DNA of 10,872 bases from the NCBI GenBank assembly GCA_004555635.1, contig SFHN01000085.1, forward strand, positions 1-10,872, written 5' to 3'. Positions 1 to 5,964 of this stretch are shown one piece after another. The number at the start of each line of letters is the position of its first letter. Within the stretch, counting starts at the first letter, position 1. This stretch comes from [Eubacterium] saphenum. Lineage in GTDB: Bacteria > Bacillota > Clostridia > Oscillospirales > Ruminococcaceae. The position numbers and the translations under genes are program-made. Below the pieces are notes generated by a model that did no database searches, had not been told where the DNA came from, and saw nothing but the letters and a program-made list of their open reading frames with translations.

Positions 1-1
1 C

Positions 2-40
2 GGCTTCGCGGTACTTTTCATAAAAGAAAAAGGAGAGTGA
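2..40 (+). CDS. Possible 3' end of an upstream gene (partial)
   Basis: Frame 2 is open from the window edge to a TGA at 38-40, four bases before the PadR start codon. The twelve visible residues (GFAVLFIKEKGE) look like the hydrophobic-then-charged tail of a membrane protein. If real, the PadR gene's ribosome binding site (31-37) lies inside this tail and the gene would belong to the same operon. The evidence is only reading-frame openness and residue character over 12 codons. Another frame is also open up to position 48, so this may simply be leader sequence. Confidence 0.25.
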   Translation, partial: GFAVLFIKEKGE

Positions 41-44
41 ACAG

Positions 45-362
45 ATGAACTCCCAACTGAAGCGCGGAACATTGGAGCTTTGTGTGCTGTCGATAGTGAA
101 CGAGCACGACTGCTACGGCTACGAGCTTGTCAGCAGAATATCCGCGTTTATGGAGCTTACCGAGGGCACGATATATCCGCTGATGAAGCGCCTGAAAGAC
201 GCGGGCGCAATCGACAGCTACATTGTAGAATCGCAGGAAGGACCGCCGAGGAAGTATTACACGATAACCGAAAGCGGGAAAGATGAGCTAAAGTGTCTGA
301 AAGACGAATGGTTTGAGTTTACGGAAAGCGTCAGCAGATTACTGAAAGGGGATAAGGGATAA
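45..362 (+). CDS. PadR-family winged-helix transcriptional regulator
   Basis: This is a 105-residue protein, the normal size of a short PadR regulator: a winged helix-turn-helix plus one C-terminal dimerisation helix. The N-terminal LKRGTLELCVLSIV and CYGYELVSRIS segments, the EGTIYPLMKRLKDAG recognition-helix region (about residues 41-55) and the wing segment EGPPRKYYTIT (about 65-75) are classic for the family. The ATG at 45 is preceded by AGGAGAG at 31-37. The stop overlaps the next start as TAATG (360-364), so the two genes are translationally coupled. PadR proteins of this type usually repress their own operon and often pair with a HAAS/DUF1700 protein, as here. The operon promoter and operator lie mostly or wholly outside the window, so regulation cannot be read. 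Family assignment is secure; the ligand or signal is unknown. Confidence 0.95.
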   Translation: MNSQLKRGTLELCVLSIVNEHDCYGYELVSRISAFMELTEGTIYPLMKRLKDAGAIDSYIVESQEGPPRKYYTITESGKDELKCLKDEWFEFTESVSRLLKGDKG

Positions 363-1543
363 TGGTTGCGAATAACAAGGAAGATTTCCTGTTTCAGCTT
401 CACAACGAGCTGCACAGGATTGGCATAGACGCCGACGAGGACATCTTCTCGGATTTCGAGGAGCATTTCAAGGCGAGCGCCAACATTGGCATTTCCGAGG
501 AGGAAACCTGCCGCAGACTTGGCGACGTAAAGGAGATAGCGAGAAACTACCTCAGCCTTGAATCCGCTAGGATTAACTCGCTGGTTGCAAGAGAGGTTGA
601 GCAGGAAAGACCCCGCGTCAGCCTTACAAAAGCGGGACAGAGCGTGCCCGCGGACTTATCGCTGAAAACAGGCGAGGCGCCCGCTGTTGAGATTACTCCC
701 GAGCATATCTCCGAGGAGATTTATCCCGACGGATACAGCGAAAGACAGACGACAGCCTCCTCCCCTCAGCCCGAAATCACCCCCGAGCACATTCGCCCCG
801 AAAGCGAAAGCTCGGCGGGCGGTTTTGCGGCACAGAGCACGGGAGAACAGAATACACAGAACACACAAAACGCGCAAAACACACAGAACGCGCAGAATCA
901 GTCGCTCGGCGACGCACTTGGCGCAGCGGGAAAAGCGGTTGCGGACGCGGCGGTGACTGCGGGTCACGCAATTGCGGACGCGCTCAATCGCGAGGAAGTA
1001 AAGGCGGCGGGTCACGCGGTTGCGGACGCTGTTAAGAACGCGGGTCAGTCCGCTGCGGAAGCGATAAAGGACACCGCGAACAACTTGAAAAAGAACTCCG
1101 CTGACGTCGAGGTTTATCCCAACAGCACCGACGAAATGCGCGCTAACAACAGCGCCGACCGCAAGAGTAGCATTCCCCCTCAGCCCGAAAACACCGGAAG
1201 CAAGGGCTTCCATTTCACCGATGTCAAGGGTATGAAGATGAACCCGAACGCCGGCAAGCTTTTCACGCAGATAATGCTTGATGTGTTCCTGTGGTCGTGG
1301 CTGATTGCGATGCTCGGAGGCATAGCAATCGGGCTTATCACGGGCGGCGGCGGTCTTGCTCTGGGAGCATTGCCGATGGTAATAGAAAGCGCGCTCAGCT
1401 TTCCTACATCCTGCTGCCTGCTGGTGTTCCTGATATCGCTCGGGCTTACCATTCTGATGCTCGGCGTGCTGCTTATAAAGGGCATTATCGGCATAGTAAA
1501 GAATATCGTAATAGGGCACGTCAAGGCTCTGTATGACCTGTAA
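362..1543 (+). CDS. HAAS/DUF1700-type membrane protein with repeat-rich linker
   Basis: This 393-residue protein has three parts. Residues about 5-66 form an alpha-helical HAAS/DUF1700-like domain, recognisable by KEDFLFQLHNEL, DFEEHF, SEEET and LGDVKEIARNYL; such domains are encoded beside PadR regulators and are thought to pass signals to them. Residues about 67-300 are a long low-complexity region: two EITPEHI motifs (110-116 and 138-144), an NTQ/NAQ repeat (164-179), then 11-residue alanine/glycine-rich repeats (188-236). Residues about 305-380 hold two or three hydrophobic membrane segments separated by a glycine-rich turn (GGGGLALGALP). Most DUF1700 proteins are much shorter, so the linker is unusual. 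The start overlaps the padR stop, and the stop (TAA 1541-1543) overlaps the next gene's ribosome binding site. The N-terminal domain is probably cytoplasmic. Its role as a membrane sensor working with PadR is inferred from family and context. Confidence 0.85.
   Translation: MVANNKEDFLFQLHNELHRIGIDADEDIFSDFEEHFKASANIGISEEETCRRLGDVKEIARNYLSLESARINSLVAREVEQERPRVSLTKAGQSVPADLSLKTGEAPAVEITPEHISEEIYPDGYSERQTTASSPQPEITPEHIRPESESSAGGFAAQSTGEQNTQNTQNAQNTQNAQNQSLGDALGAAGKAVADAAVTAGHAIADALNREEVKAAGHAVADAVKNAGQSAAEAIKDTANNLKKNSADVEVYPNSTDEMRANNSADRKSSIPPQPENTGSKGFHFTDVKGMKMNPNAGKLFTQIMLDVFLWSWLIAMLGGIAIGLITGGGGLALGALPMVIESALSFPTSCCLLVFLISLGLTILMLGVLLIKGIIGIVKNIVIGHVKALYDL
851..895 (+). repeat. Five tandem 9-bp repeats encoding NTQ/NAQ
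   Basis: Five in-frame 9-bp units (AAY-ACA/GCG-CAR) encode NTQ NTQ NAQ NTQ NAQ inside the HAAS protein. Units differ by synonymous third-base changes and by ACA versus GCG, so the array is not freshly duplicated but could still vary in copy number by slippage. Each gain or loss of a unit would keep the frame. Confidence 0.85.
923..1069 (+). repeat. 11-residue (33-bp) alanine/glycine-rich repeats
   Basis: Four 11-residue units of the form xAGxAxADAxx occur at residues 188-198, 199-209, 215-225 and 226-236, with a five-residue REEVK insert after the second. The second and third units share GGTCACGC followed by TTGCGGACGC at DNA level. Hendecad repeats of this kind favour long amphipathic helices, as in LEA-like and apolipoprotein-like proteins; that structural reading is inference. 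Confidence 0.75.
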
Positions 1544-1555
1544 GGAGGGATAAAA

Positions 1556-2608
1556 ATGATAAAGCACGCTTTTAAGATTCTTATCCCTATCTGTGCGATT
1601 TCGGCGGTTTGCCTGCTGTTTTCGTGGCTGATTTTCGATTCGTTCAGAGGCTCGCACCACAGCGGCGATTCGGTTATTCTGGATGCGGAAACTCACACGC
1701 AGCACGAAAGCTGGGAAATCGAAGAACCGTACAGCAGAATAGAGCTTGACACGGGAATGTTCACCGTGAACCTTATCCCTTCGAATGGCAATGCGACGGA
1801 GTTTGAAATGGACTCAAACGGAAACGGCGAGGTTGAAACCTATATGGACGAATTCGGGCTGCACATTAGTGCAAGCTCCGAAACAAGCTTCGACGATTTT
1901 ATAGACAGGCTGGGCGACGCGCTTAGCTCGGGCAGCGGCTGGGACGATTTTTGGAGCGTCGGCACGCTGAATGTAAAGGTGCCGTACACTTCTCTTGAAG
2001 GGCTTACTATAAACGTCGGTTCTGGCAAGGTGAACGTTTCGGATATATGGGCGGATGACTGCACCTTCCGCATCGGCTCGGGCGAGTTCAACTTTAACGG
2101 CACGGGCGAGGAATGCAGCAATATGAACCTTTATATGGGCTCGGGAAAATGCGTTGTGAACAAAATTGCTTGCATCTCATATGATATCAACATCGGCTCG
2201 GGCAAGTACGAAGTAAACGGACTTCGCGGCAGCGGAAACCTTGATATGGGCAGCGGCAGCGGCGTACTCGGCTTCGACAGCGTAGACGGCGCAAGCGGCT
2301 TTGACATCGGCAGCGGCTCGCTCACGGTAAACATTCCCGACGACGCAGACCTTGTTATAGACGCGGATATCGGCGCGGGAAAGGTCAGCGTAAACACATC
2401 GGATTGCAGCACGACAATCCGCAATGACAAGTCGGTAACGCTCGGCAGCGGCGAAAGCATATTCTATATCGAGCTTGGCTCGGGAAAAGTGAATATTGTC
2501 GGCGCAGGCTCTGTCCCCGATTCTACCGTAGTCGCAATGACAGCCGTTGATACGCAGCCCGTTGAAGCAACAGAAATAGCGGAAGTCGTTATAACAAACA
2601 ACATTTAA
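1556..2608 (+). CDS. Membrane-anchored DUF4097 (toast-rack-like) beta-repeat protein
   Basis: This 350-residue protein has an N-terminal membrane segment (about residues 8-28, after MIKHAFK) with no lipobox, so the rest is probably extracytoplasmic and anchored. From about residue 140 to the end it is a DUF4097-type repetitive beta structure. Gly-Ser-Gly (once Gly-Ala-Gly) turns recur at residues 155, 174, 195, 214, 232, 252, 273 and 297, close to every 20 residues, separated by alternating hydrophobic/polar strands, as expected for a solenoid-like fold. The start has an ideal AAGGAGG at 1542-1548, seven bases before ATG, and follows the HAAS gene by 12 bases. DUF4097 proteins accompany PadR/HAAS and Lia/Psp-like envelope-stress modules in Firmicutes. 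Exact function is unknown; a sensing or scaffold role at the membrane is inference. The C-terminal 30 residues (VDTQPVEATEIAEVV) look disordered. Confidence 0.85.
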   Translation: MIKHAFKILIPICAISAVCLLFSWLIFDSFRGSHHSGDSVILDAETHTQHESWEIEEPYSRIELDTGMFTVNLIPSNGNATEFEMDSNGNGEVETYMDEFGLHISASSETSFDDFIDRLGDALSSGSGWDDFWSVGTLNVKVPYTSLEGLTINVGSGKVNVSDIWADDCTFRIGSGEFNFNGTGEECSNMNLYMGSGKCVVNKIACISYDINIGSGKYEVNGLRGSGNLDMGSGSGVLGFDSVDGASGFDIGSGSLTVNIPDDADLVIDADIGAGKVSVNTSDCSTTIRNDKSVTLGSGESIFYIELGSGKVNIVGAGSVPDSTVVAMTAVDTQPVEATEIAEVVITNNI

Positions 2609-2621
2609 TTCGGTCAGTATA

Positions 2622-2676
2622 CACCATAGAAATATACCGCGCGAAAAGAAAAAACGCGTGCGGTAAACCAATGGTG
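2622..2676 (+). promoter_or_regulatory. Intergenic hairpin between the two DUF4097 genes
   Basis: The 103-bp gap between the DUF4097 genes contains nested inverted repeats. CACCAT (2622-2627) pairs with ATGGTG (2671-2676). Inside it, TACCGC-GCG (2635-2643) pairs with CGC-GT-GCGGTA (2655-2665) around an A-rich 11-base loop. No uridine run follows, so it is not a standard terminator. A role as an mRNA stability or processing element, or an attenuator setting the level of the last gene, is inference. Confidence 0.5.
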
Positions 2677-2711
2677 CGCTTTAATTCAGGTGTTTGAAAG
2701 GAGAAATCACC

Positions 2712-3554
2712 ATGGCACAGAATCAGACCTACACGTTTACAAACGAAATCGACACACTTGAGATAGGTTCGCTCGGCGCGAAAATCATCGTAAGGGCGAA
2801 CGACAGCGAGGGTATCCGCGCGGAGTACTCTAACCCGCAGGACTACCCCGAGTTTGCCGCAACGCTCTCGGGAAAAACTCTCGCGCTTAAGGAGCAGTTT
2901 TCGCTCAACATCTTCGGAAACAAGCCCTCGGACGACCACACGATTACGGTTTATATCCCCGCGCTGTCCGAGCTTGCGCTGAAGATAAACACCGCTTCGG
3001 GCGGCGCTGACGTAAGCTCTGTTACCGCGAAGTCGCTTGACCTTAACACCGCCTCGGGCAGCATTTCGGTAAACGCGTTCTTCGACACGGTAAGCGTTCA
3101 GAGCGCCTCGGGCAACATCACGCTCGAAAGCCCCGTACAAAAGCGCGCAAACTCTCTCAAGACCTGCACGGTTTCGGGCAGCACGACAATCGTAAACTAT
3201 CCCGCAGAGAAGTTCTCGGTACACAGCGTATCGGGCAAGACCTCGATGAACGGCGCGGTCGGCGAGGGCAGCGTTTCCGTAACCTCGGGCAATGTGGATA
3301 TCGCCTACTCCGAGTGGAACGCAGACCTTTCCGTCAGCGTAATAAGCGGCAACGTGAACATCTCGCTTCCCGAGGGCGCGGGATTTGAGCTGAAGTACGA
3401 CGGCATATCCGGCGTGCTGAAAACCGACGTCGGCTGCGACAAGGGCAGCCTGCTGACGCTCGGCAAGGGCACAACCGGCGAGTTTGGCGGCGAGAACAAG
3501 CACAAGCTTAACGTCAGCCTCACAAGCGGCACGGTAGTTGTCGCGCAGAATTAA
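2712..3554 (+). CDS. DUF4097-family protein without signal peptide
   Basis: The ATG at 2712 is preferred over an in-frame TTG at 2694 because the AAAGGAGA ribosome binding site (2697-2704) lies downstream of that TTG, eight bases before the ATG. The protein has 280 residues. It shows a DUF4097 pattern: an N-terminal beta region, then Ser-Gly turns at about residues 96, 115, 133, 156, 174, 192 and 212, roughly every 19 residues, between short strands such as SVSV and NVNISLP. It ends with the typical GGENKHKLNVSLTSGTVVV strand pair. Unlike its upstream neighbour it has no signal peptide or membrane segment, so it is probably cytoplasmic, or attached through a partner. It ends the PadR operon and is followed by a terminator. 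It may be the intracellular counterpart of the anchored paralogue; no biochemical role is established. Confidence 0.85.
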   Translation: MAQNQTYTFTNEIDTLEIGSLGAKIIVRANDSEGIRAEYSNPQDYPEFAATLSGKTLALKEQFSLNIFGNKPSDDHTITVYIPALSELALKINTASGGADVSSVTAKSLDLNTASGSISVNAFFDTVSVQSASGNITLESPVQKRANSLKTCTVSGSTTIVNYPAEKFSVHSVSGKTSMNGAVGEGSVSVTSGNVDIAYSEWNADLSVSVISGNVNISLPEGAGFELKYDGISGVLKTDVGCDKGSLLTLGKGTTGEFGGENKHKLNVSLTSGTVVVAQN

Positions 3555-3562
3555 CGCATATT

Positions 3563-3623
3563 AACCCCCGCGGTAAAGCTCCGCACCCGGGCGACGAGCT
3601 TAGCCACATACCGCCTGCGGGTT
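3563..3623 (+). ncRNA. Unassigned structured RNA-like element
   Basis: After the DUF4097 stop codon the sequence folds into a multi-tier stem. AACCC (3563-3567) pairs with GGGTT (3619-3623), and GCGGTA (3570-3575) with TACCGC (3609-3614). AAGCTC-CGC (3576-3584) pairs with GCG-AC-GAGCTT (3591-3601) around the loop ACCCGG. Positions 3602-3608 stay unpaired, leaving an asymmetric internal loop. I do not recognise an Rfam family. It could be a 3' UTR structure, a small RNA, or the upper part of a leader. The direction is assumed from the neighbouring genes; a hairpin alone is strand-ambiguous. Confidence 0.4.
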
Positions 3624-3631
3624 GATAATAA

Positions 3632-3684
3632 CCGCTCCGACCTCCCGACGAATAAAACGTCGGGGGCTATCGGGGCGGATTTTT
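3632..3684 (+). terminator. Intrinsic terminator of the PadR/DUF4097 operon
   Basis: This is a two-tier hairpin. The outer stem CCGCTCCGA (3632-3640) pairs with TCGGGGCGG (3670-3678), with one G-U. The inner stem CTCCCGACG (3642-3650) pairs with CGTCGGGGG (3658-3666), with one G-U, around the loop AATAAAA. ATTTTT follows at 3679-3684. Stem strength and T-run fit a Rho-independent terminator separating the operon from the EamA gene. Confidence 0.8.
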
Positions 3685-3701
3685 GCGTTTAAGAGAATAT
3701 T

Positions 3702-3727
3702 CCGCATTTTGCTTGACAACTATGCGG
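3702..3727. promoter_or_regulatory. Inverted repeat around the EamA promoter -35
   Basis: CCGCAT (3702-3707) and ATGCGG (3722-3727) form perfect 6-bp arms with a 14-bp spacer that contains the -35 hexamer (3713-3718). Because it lies upstream of the predicted transcription start, it would act as DNA rather than as an RNA hairpin. It is a candidate repressor or activator site; the regulator is unknown and chance occurrence is possible. Confidence 0.3.
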
Positions 3728-3741
3728 CGGGGGAGTATCAT
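3713..3741 (+). promoter_or_regulatory. Sigma-A-like promoter of the EamA gene
   Basis: TTGACA (3713-3718), a 17-bp spacer and TATCAT (3736-3741) make a near-consensus promoter between the operon terminator and the transporter. Transcription would begin near 3748, where a short GGGG-AAAATT-CCCC inverted repeat (3751-3764) sits just before the ribosome binding site. Confidence 0.65.
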
Positions 3742-3785
3742 AATAGAAGCGGGGAAAATTCCCCCGAAAGGAGAATCGGCTGCAA

Positions 3786-4661
3786 TTGACCGAGAGAAAA
3801 AAGAATTTGTTTATGCTGACGGCGGCGGTTGTCATCTTCGGAACAATCGGCGTTGTCCGTTCGTTTATCCCGCTGCCGTCGGGGTTTATCGCGTTTGTCC
3901 GCGGCATTTTGGGCGGCGGGTTTCTGCTGCTGTTTATGGCGGCAAAACGGCAGAAGCCCGATATGTCCGCGATAAGGAAAAACCTACTTGTGCTGTGCAT
4001 ATCGGGCGGGCTTATCGGAATAAACTGGGTGTGTCTTTTCGAGGCGTTTCGCTATACCGCGGTCAGCACCGCGACGCTGTGCTACTATATGGCGCCCGTG
4101 TTTACGATGATACTCGCGCGGGCTGTGCTAAAGGAAAAGCTTGGGCTTAGGAAAACGCTGTGCGCCGCTGCCGCGCTTGTCGGAATGGTGATGGTGTCGG
4201 GCATTTTTTCGGGCGCGGATTTCAGCCCGCTTGGAGTAGGGCTGGCGCTGTCTGCTGCGCTGATGTACGCGGTGGTTATCCTGCTGAACAAGCTGCTTCG
4301 CAACATCTCCGCGCTTGACAGGGCGGTTGTGCAGCTTTTCTGCGCGGCTGCGGCGGTGCTTCCGTATATGCTTCTGGCGGAGGATGTTTCGCTGTCTGCG
4401 CTTACGCCGTTTTCTGCGATAATGCTGGTTTATGCGGGAGCGGTAAACACGGGGCTTGCTTATGCGCTTTATTTCGGGAGTATCGGGCGGCTGCCCGCGC
4501 AGACCGCCGCGATTTTCGGCTACATAGACCCCGCGGTGGCGGTTGCACTGTCAATGGCGGTGTTGGGTGAGCGGCTTACGGAGGTTGCGCTTATCGGCGC
4601 CGTTGTTGTAATCGGCGCGGCGATATGCTCGGAAATCTCTCCGAAACCGAAAGCGGAGTAA
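3786..4661 (+). CDS. EamA/DMT-family transporter
   Basis: This 291-residue polytopic membrane protein has the two-repeat drug/metabolite transporter layout, with about ten hydrophobic segments. Repeat one spans about residues 7-139 and repeat two about 148-284. Each repeat ends with the family's hallmark after a Pro-containing helix: [18 protein letters not shown] (103-120) and [18 protein letters not shown] (248-265). Family members export amino acids, metabolites or toxic compounds; the substrate cannot be read from sequence. The start is taken as TTG 3786, with AAAGGAGA at 3767-3774; spacing is slightly long (about 11 bases). An in-frame CTG at 3780 and an ATG at 3813 are alternatives, but the ATG would cut into the first membrane helix. 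The gene is monocistronic by its own terminator-isolated promoter, and no terminator is visible behind it. Confidence 0.9.
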   Translation: MTERKKNLFMLTAAVVIFGTIGVVRSFIPLPSGFIAFVRGILGGGFLLLFMAAKRQKPDMSAIRKNLLVLCISGGLIGINWVCLFEAFRYTAVSTATLCYYMAPVFTMILARAVLKEKLGLRKTLCAAAALVGMVMVSGIFSGADFSPLGVGLALSAALMYAVVILLNKLLRNISALDRAVVQLFCAAAAVLPYMLLAEDVSLSALTPFSAIMLVYAGAVNTGLAYALYFGSIGRLPAQTAAIFGYIDPAVAVALSMAVLGERLTEVALIGAVVVIGAAICSEISPKPKAE

Positions 4662-4672
4662 TTTTATCATTC

Positions 4673-4692
4673 TATTTGACAATCGGCAAATA
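4673..4692. promoter_or_regulatory. Inverted repeat over the cellulase promoter -35
   Basis: TATTTG (4673-4678) and CAAATA (4687-4692) are perfect 6-bp arms separated by 8 bp and overlapping the -35 hexamer. The 20-bp span and position suit a repressor operator of the LacI/GntR/TetR size range. It does not fit the CcpA cre pattern because the TG-to-CG spacing is off by one. The binding protein is unknown. Confidence 0.35.
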
Positions 4693-4704
4693 TTGGTGTA
4701 TAAT
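4676..4704 (+). promoter_or_regulatory. Perfect-consensus sigma-A promoter for the cellulase
   Basis: TTGACA (4676-4681), exactly 17 bp, then TATAAT (4699-4704): both hexamers match the vegetative consensus. The start site would be near 4711, giving a leader of about 40 bases before the ATG at 4753. Such a strong core promoter normally needs an operator or other control if the gene is substrate-regulated. Confidence 0.85.
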
Positions 4705-4752
4705 GGATATAGTTTATTTATCGCGCAAATAACCTTACGGGAGGAGAACATA

Positions 4753-5964
4753 ATGAAGATACGAACACGGATTATTTCTGTGATAACGGCGCTGGCGCTG
4801 CTTACGGGCTGTGCGGCTGACGGGCTTTCGTCGGCAGACTCGCAGCAGAACGCGCCCGCAGGTGTTGTTTCCGAGGAAAACGGCACGCCGCCCGCTGACA
4901 CGGACAGCGGAACTTCACCCGCTGCCGACCCAACCACCCTGCCCGAAAGCGGCGAAAACAGCGAGAGCATGCCCGAAGTCACCGAGCATGCACAGACAGA
5001 GCCGACAAAGCCCGCCGACAGCGACGAGCCGCAGGCGCCCTCGACAAAGCCCGCCGACACAACGACGAGCAAGCCTGCCGACCCTGACCCCGCAAATCAG
5101 TCGGGCGGTTCTTCCTCCGATGTCGGTGACAAAAAGCTATCCCCCGAAGGAAGCGGCAGCGAGGGCAAGGACTCTACGGGTACATACAACTACGGCGAGG
5201 CGCTTCAGAAGGCGCTGATTTTCTACGAGCTTCAGCGCAGCGGCGACATCGACGAGAAAACCTCCCGCACAAACTGGCGCGGCGACAGCGGACTTGCCGA
5301 CGGCGCGGACGTGGGGCTTGACCTTACGGGCGGACTTTACGACGCGGGCGACAACGTGAAGTTCAACCTGCCGATGGCGTACACCGCGTCTATGCTCGCG
5401 TGGAGCTACTATGAGAGCAAAGACGCCTACAAGACAAGCGGACAGGATAAGTATATCCTTGAAACGATAAAGTGGATTAACGACTATCTGATAAAGTGCC
5501 ACCCCGAAAGCGACGTGTATTACTATCAGGTAGGTGACGGAAACGCCGACCACGCGTGGTGGGGCGCGGCGGAGGTTATGCAGATGAAGCGCCCCGCCTA
5601 CAAGGTGACGAAAAGCAGCCCCGGCTCTACCGTTGTGGGAGAGGCGGCGGCAGCGCTTGCGTCCTGCGCGCTGATTTACAAGGACATTGACAAGAGCTAT
5701 TCAGAAAAGTGCCTTACCCACGCGAAGCAGCTTTATTCCTTTGCGGAAAGCACAAAGAGCGACAGCGGCTATACCGCGGCTAACGGCTTCTACAACTCGT
5801 GGAGCGGCTTTTACGACGAGCTTATGTGGGCAGGCGAGTGGCTGTATCTCGCAACGGGCGACAGCAGCTATCTAAGTGGACGATGTGCTGGGACGACAAG
5901 TACAACGGCGCGGTTTGCCTGCTCGCAACAATCACGGGCGAGAAGCAGTACAAGGACAAGATAG
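4753..5964 (+). CDS. N-terminal fragment of GH9 cellulase (403 residues)
   Basis: The ATG at 4753 has GGGAGGAG at 4739-4746. An upstream in-frame start at 4693 is rejected because it lies within the promoter. A basic n-region (KIRTR), a hydrophobic core and LTGC give a lipoprotein signal with Cys20 as the lipidated residue. Residues 21-144 are a disordered Pro/Ser/Thr/Asp-rich spacer with three (T/S)KPAD repeats. GH9 sequence starts at [15 protein letters not shown] (residue 145) and includes [22 protein letters not shown] with both catalytic Asp residues. It ends with true homology at DSSYL (residue 374). The remaining 29 residues to the TAG at 5962 are out-of-frame. As translated it lacks the catalytic Glu and all cellulose-binding modules, so it should be inactive. 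Confidence 0.8.
   Translation: MKIRTRIISVITALALLTGCAADGLSSADSQQNAPAGVVSEENGTPPADTDSGTSPAADPTTLPESGENSESMPEVTEHAQTEPTKPADSDEPQAPSTKPADTTTSKPADPDPANQSGGSSSDVGDKKLSPEGSGSEGKDSTGTYNYGEALQKALIFYELQRSGDIDEKTSRTNWRGDSGLADGADVGLDLTGGLYDAGDNVKFNLPMAYTASMLAWSYYESKDAYKTSGQDKYILETIKWINDYLIKCHPESDVYYYQVGDGNADHAWWGAAEVMQMKRPAYKVTKSSPGSTVVGEAAAALASCALIYKDIDKSYSEKCLTHAKQLYSFAESTKSDSGYTAANGFYNSWSGFYDELMWAGEWLYLATGDSSYLSGRCAGTTSTTARFACSQQSRARSSTRTR
5004..5059 (+). repeat. 17-bp direct repeats in cellulase linker
   Basis: GACAAAGCCCGCCGACA occurs at 5004-5020 and again at 5043-5059, 39 bp apart and in the same frame, encoding TKPAD units. A third, diverged copy (AAGCCTGCCGAC) follows. It reflects linker growth by local duplication. 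Confidence 0.8.

Noticed and set aside
851..895. CRISPR-like or satellite repeat array
   Set aside because: The 9-bp units are contiguous, without spacers, lie in frame within a gene and encode NTQ/NAQ.
656..1705. Long minus-strand open frame of 349 codons opposite the HAAS gene
   Set aside because: It has biased, Arg/Ala/Val-rich composition typical of antisense frames in GC-rich genes, no ribosome binding site or family motif, and it lies opposite a well-supported gene.
2694..2711. TTG at 2694 as the start of the second DUF4097 protein
   Set aside because: The AAAGGAGA ribosome binding site lies inside this extension and is correctly spaced for the ATG at 2712.
2589..3503. Long minus-strand open frame of 304 codons opposite the second DUF4097 gene
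   Set aside because: It is low-quality Ala/Arg/Val-rich sequence without motifs; the plus strand has clear DUF4097 periodicity and a proper ribosome binding site.
3563..3684. Known riboswitch (cobalamin, c-di-GMP-I or ZTP) upstream of the EamA gene
   Set aside because: Short matches to each were considered, but the conserved core motifs are missing or out of order, and a promoter lies between the terminator and the gene.
4676..4690. CcpA catabolite-response (cre) site in the cellulase promoter
   Set aside because: The TG and central CG are spaced one base too far apart and inner positions mismatch the cre consensus.
5850..5890. Programmed ribosomal frameshift joining the two GH9 halves
   Set aside because: No slippery heptamer or downstream pseudoknot is evident, and recoding would not explain the roughly 20 missing residues at the junction.
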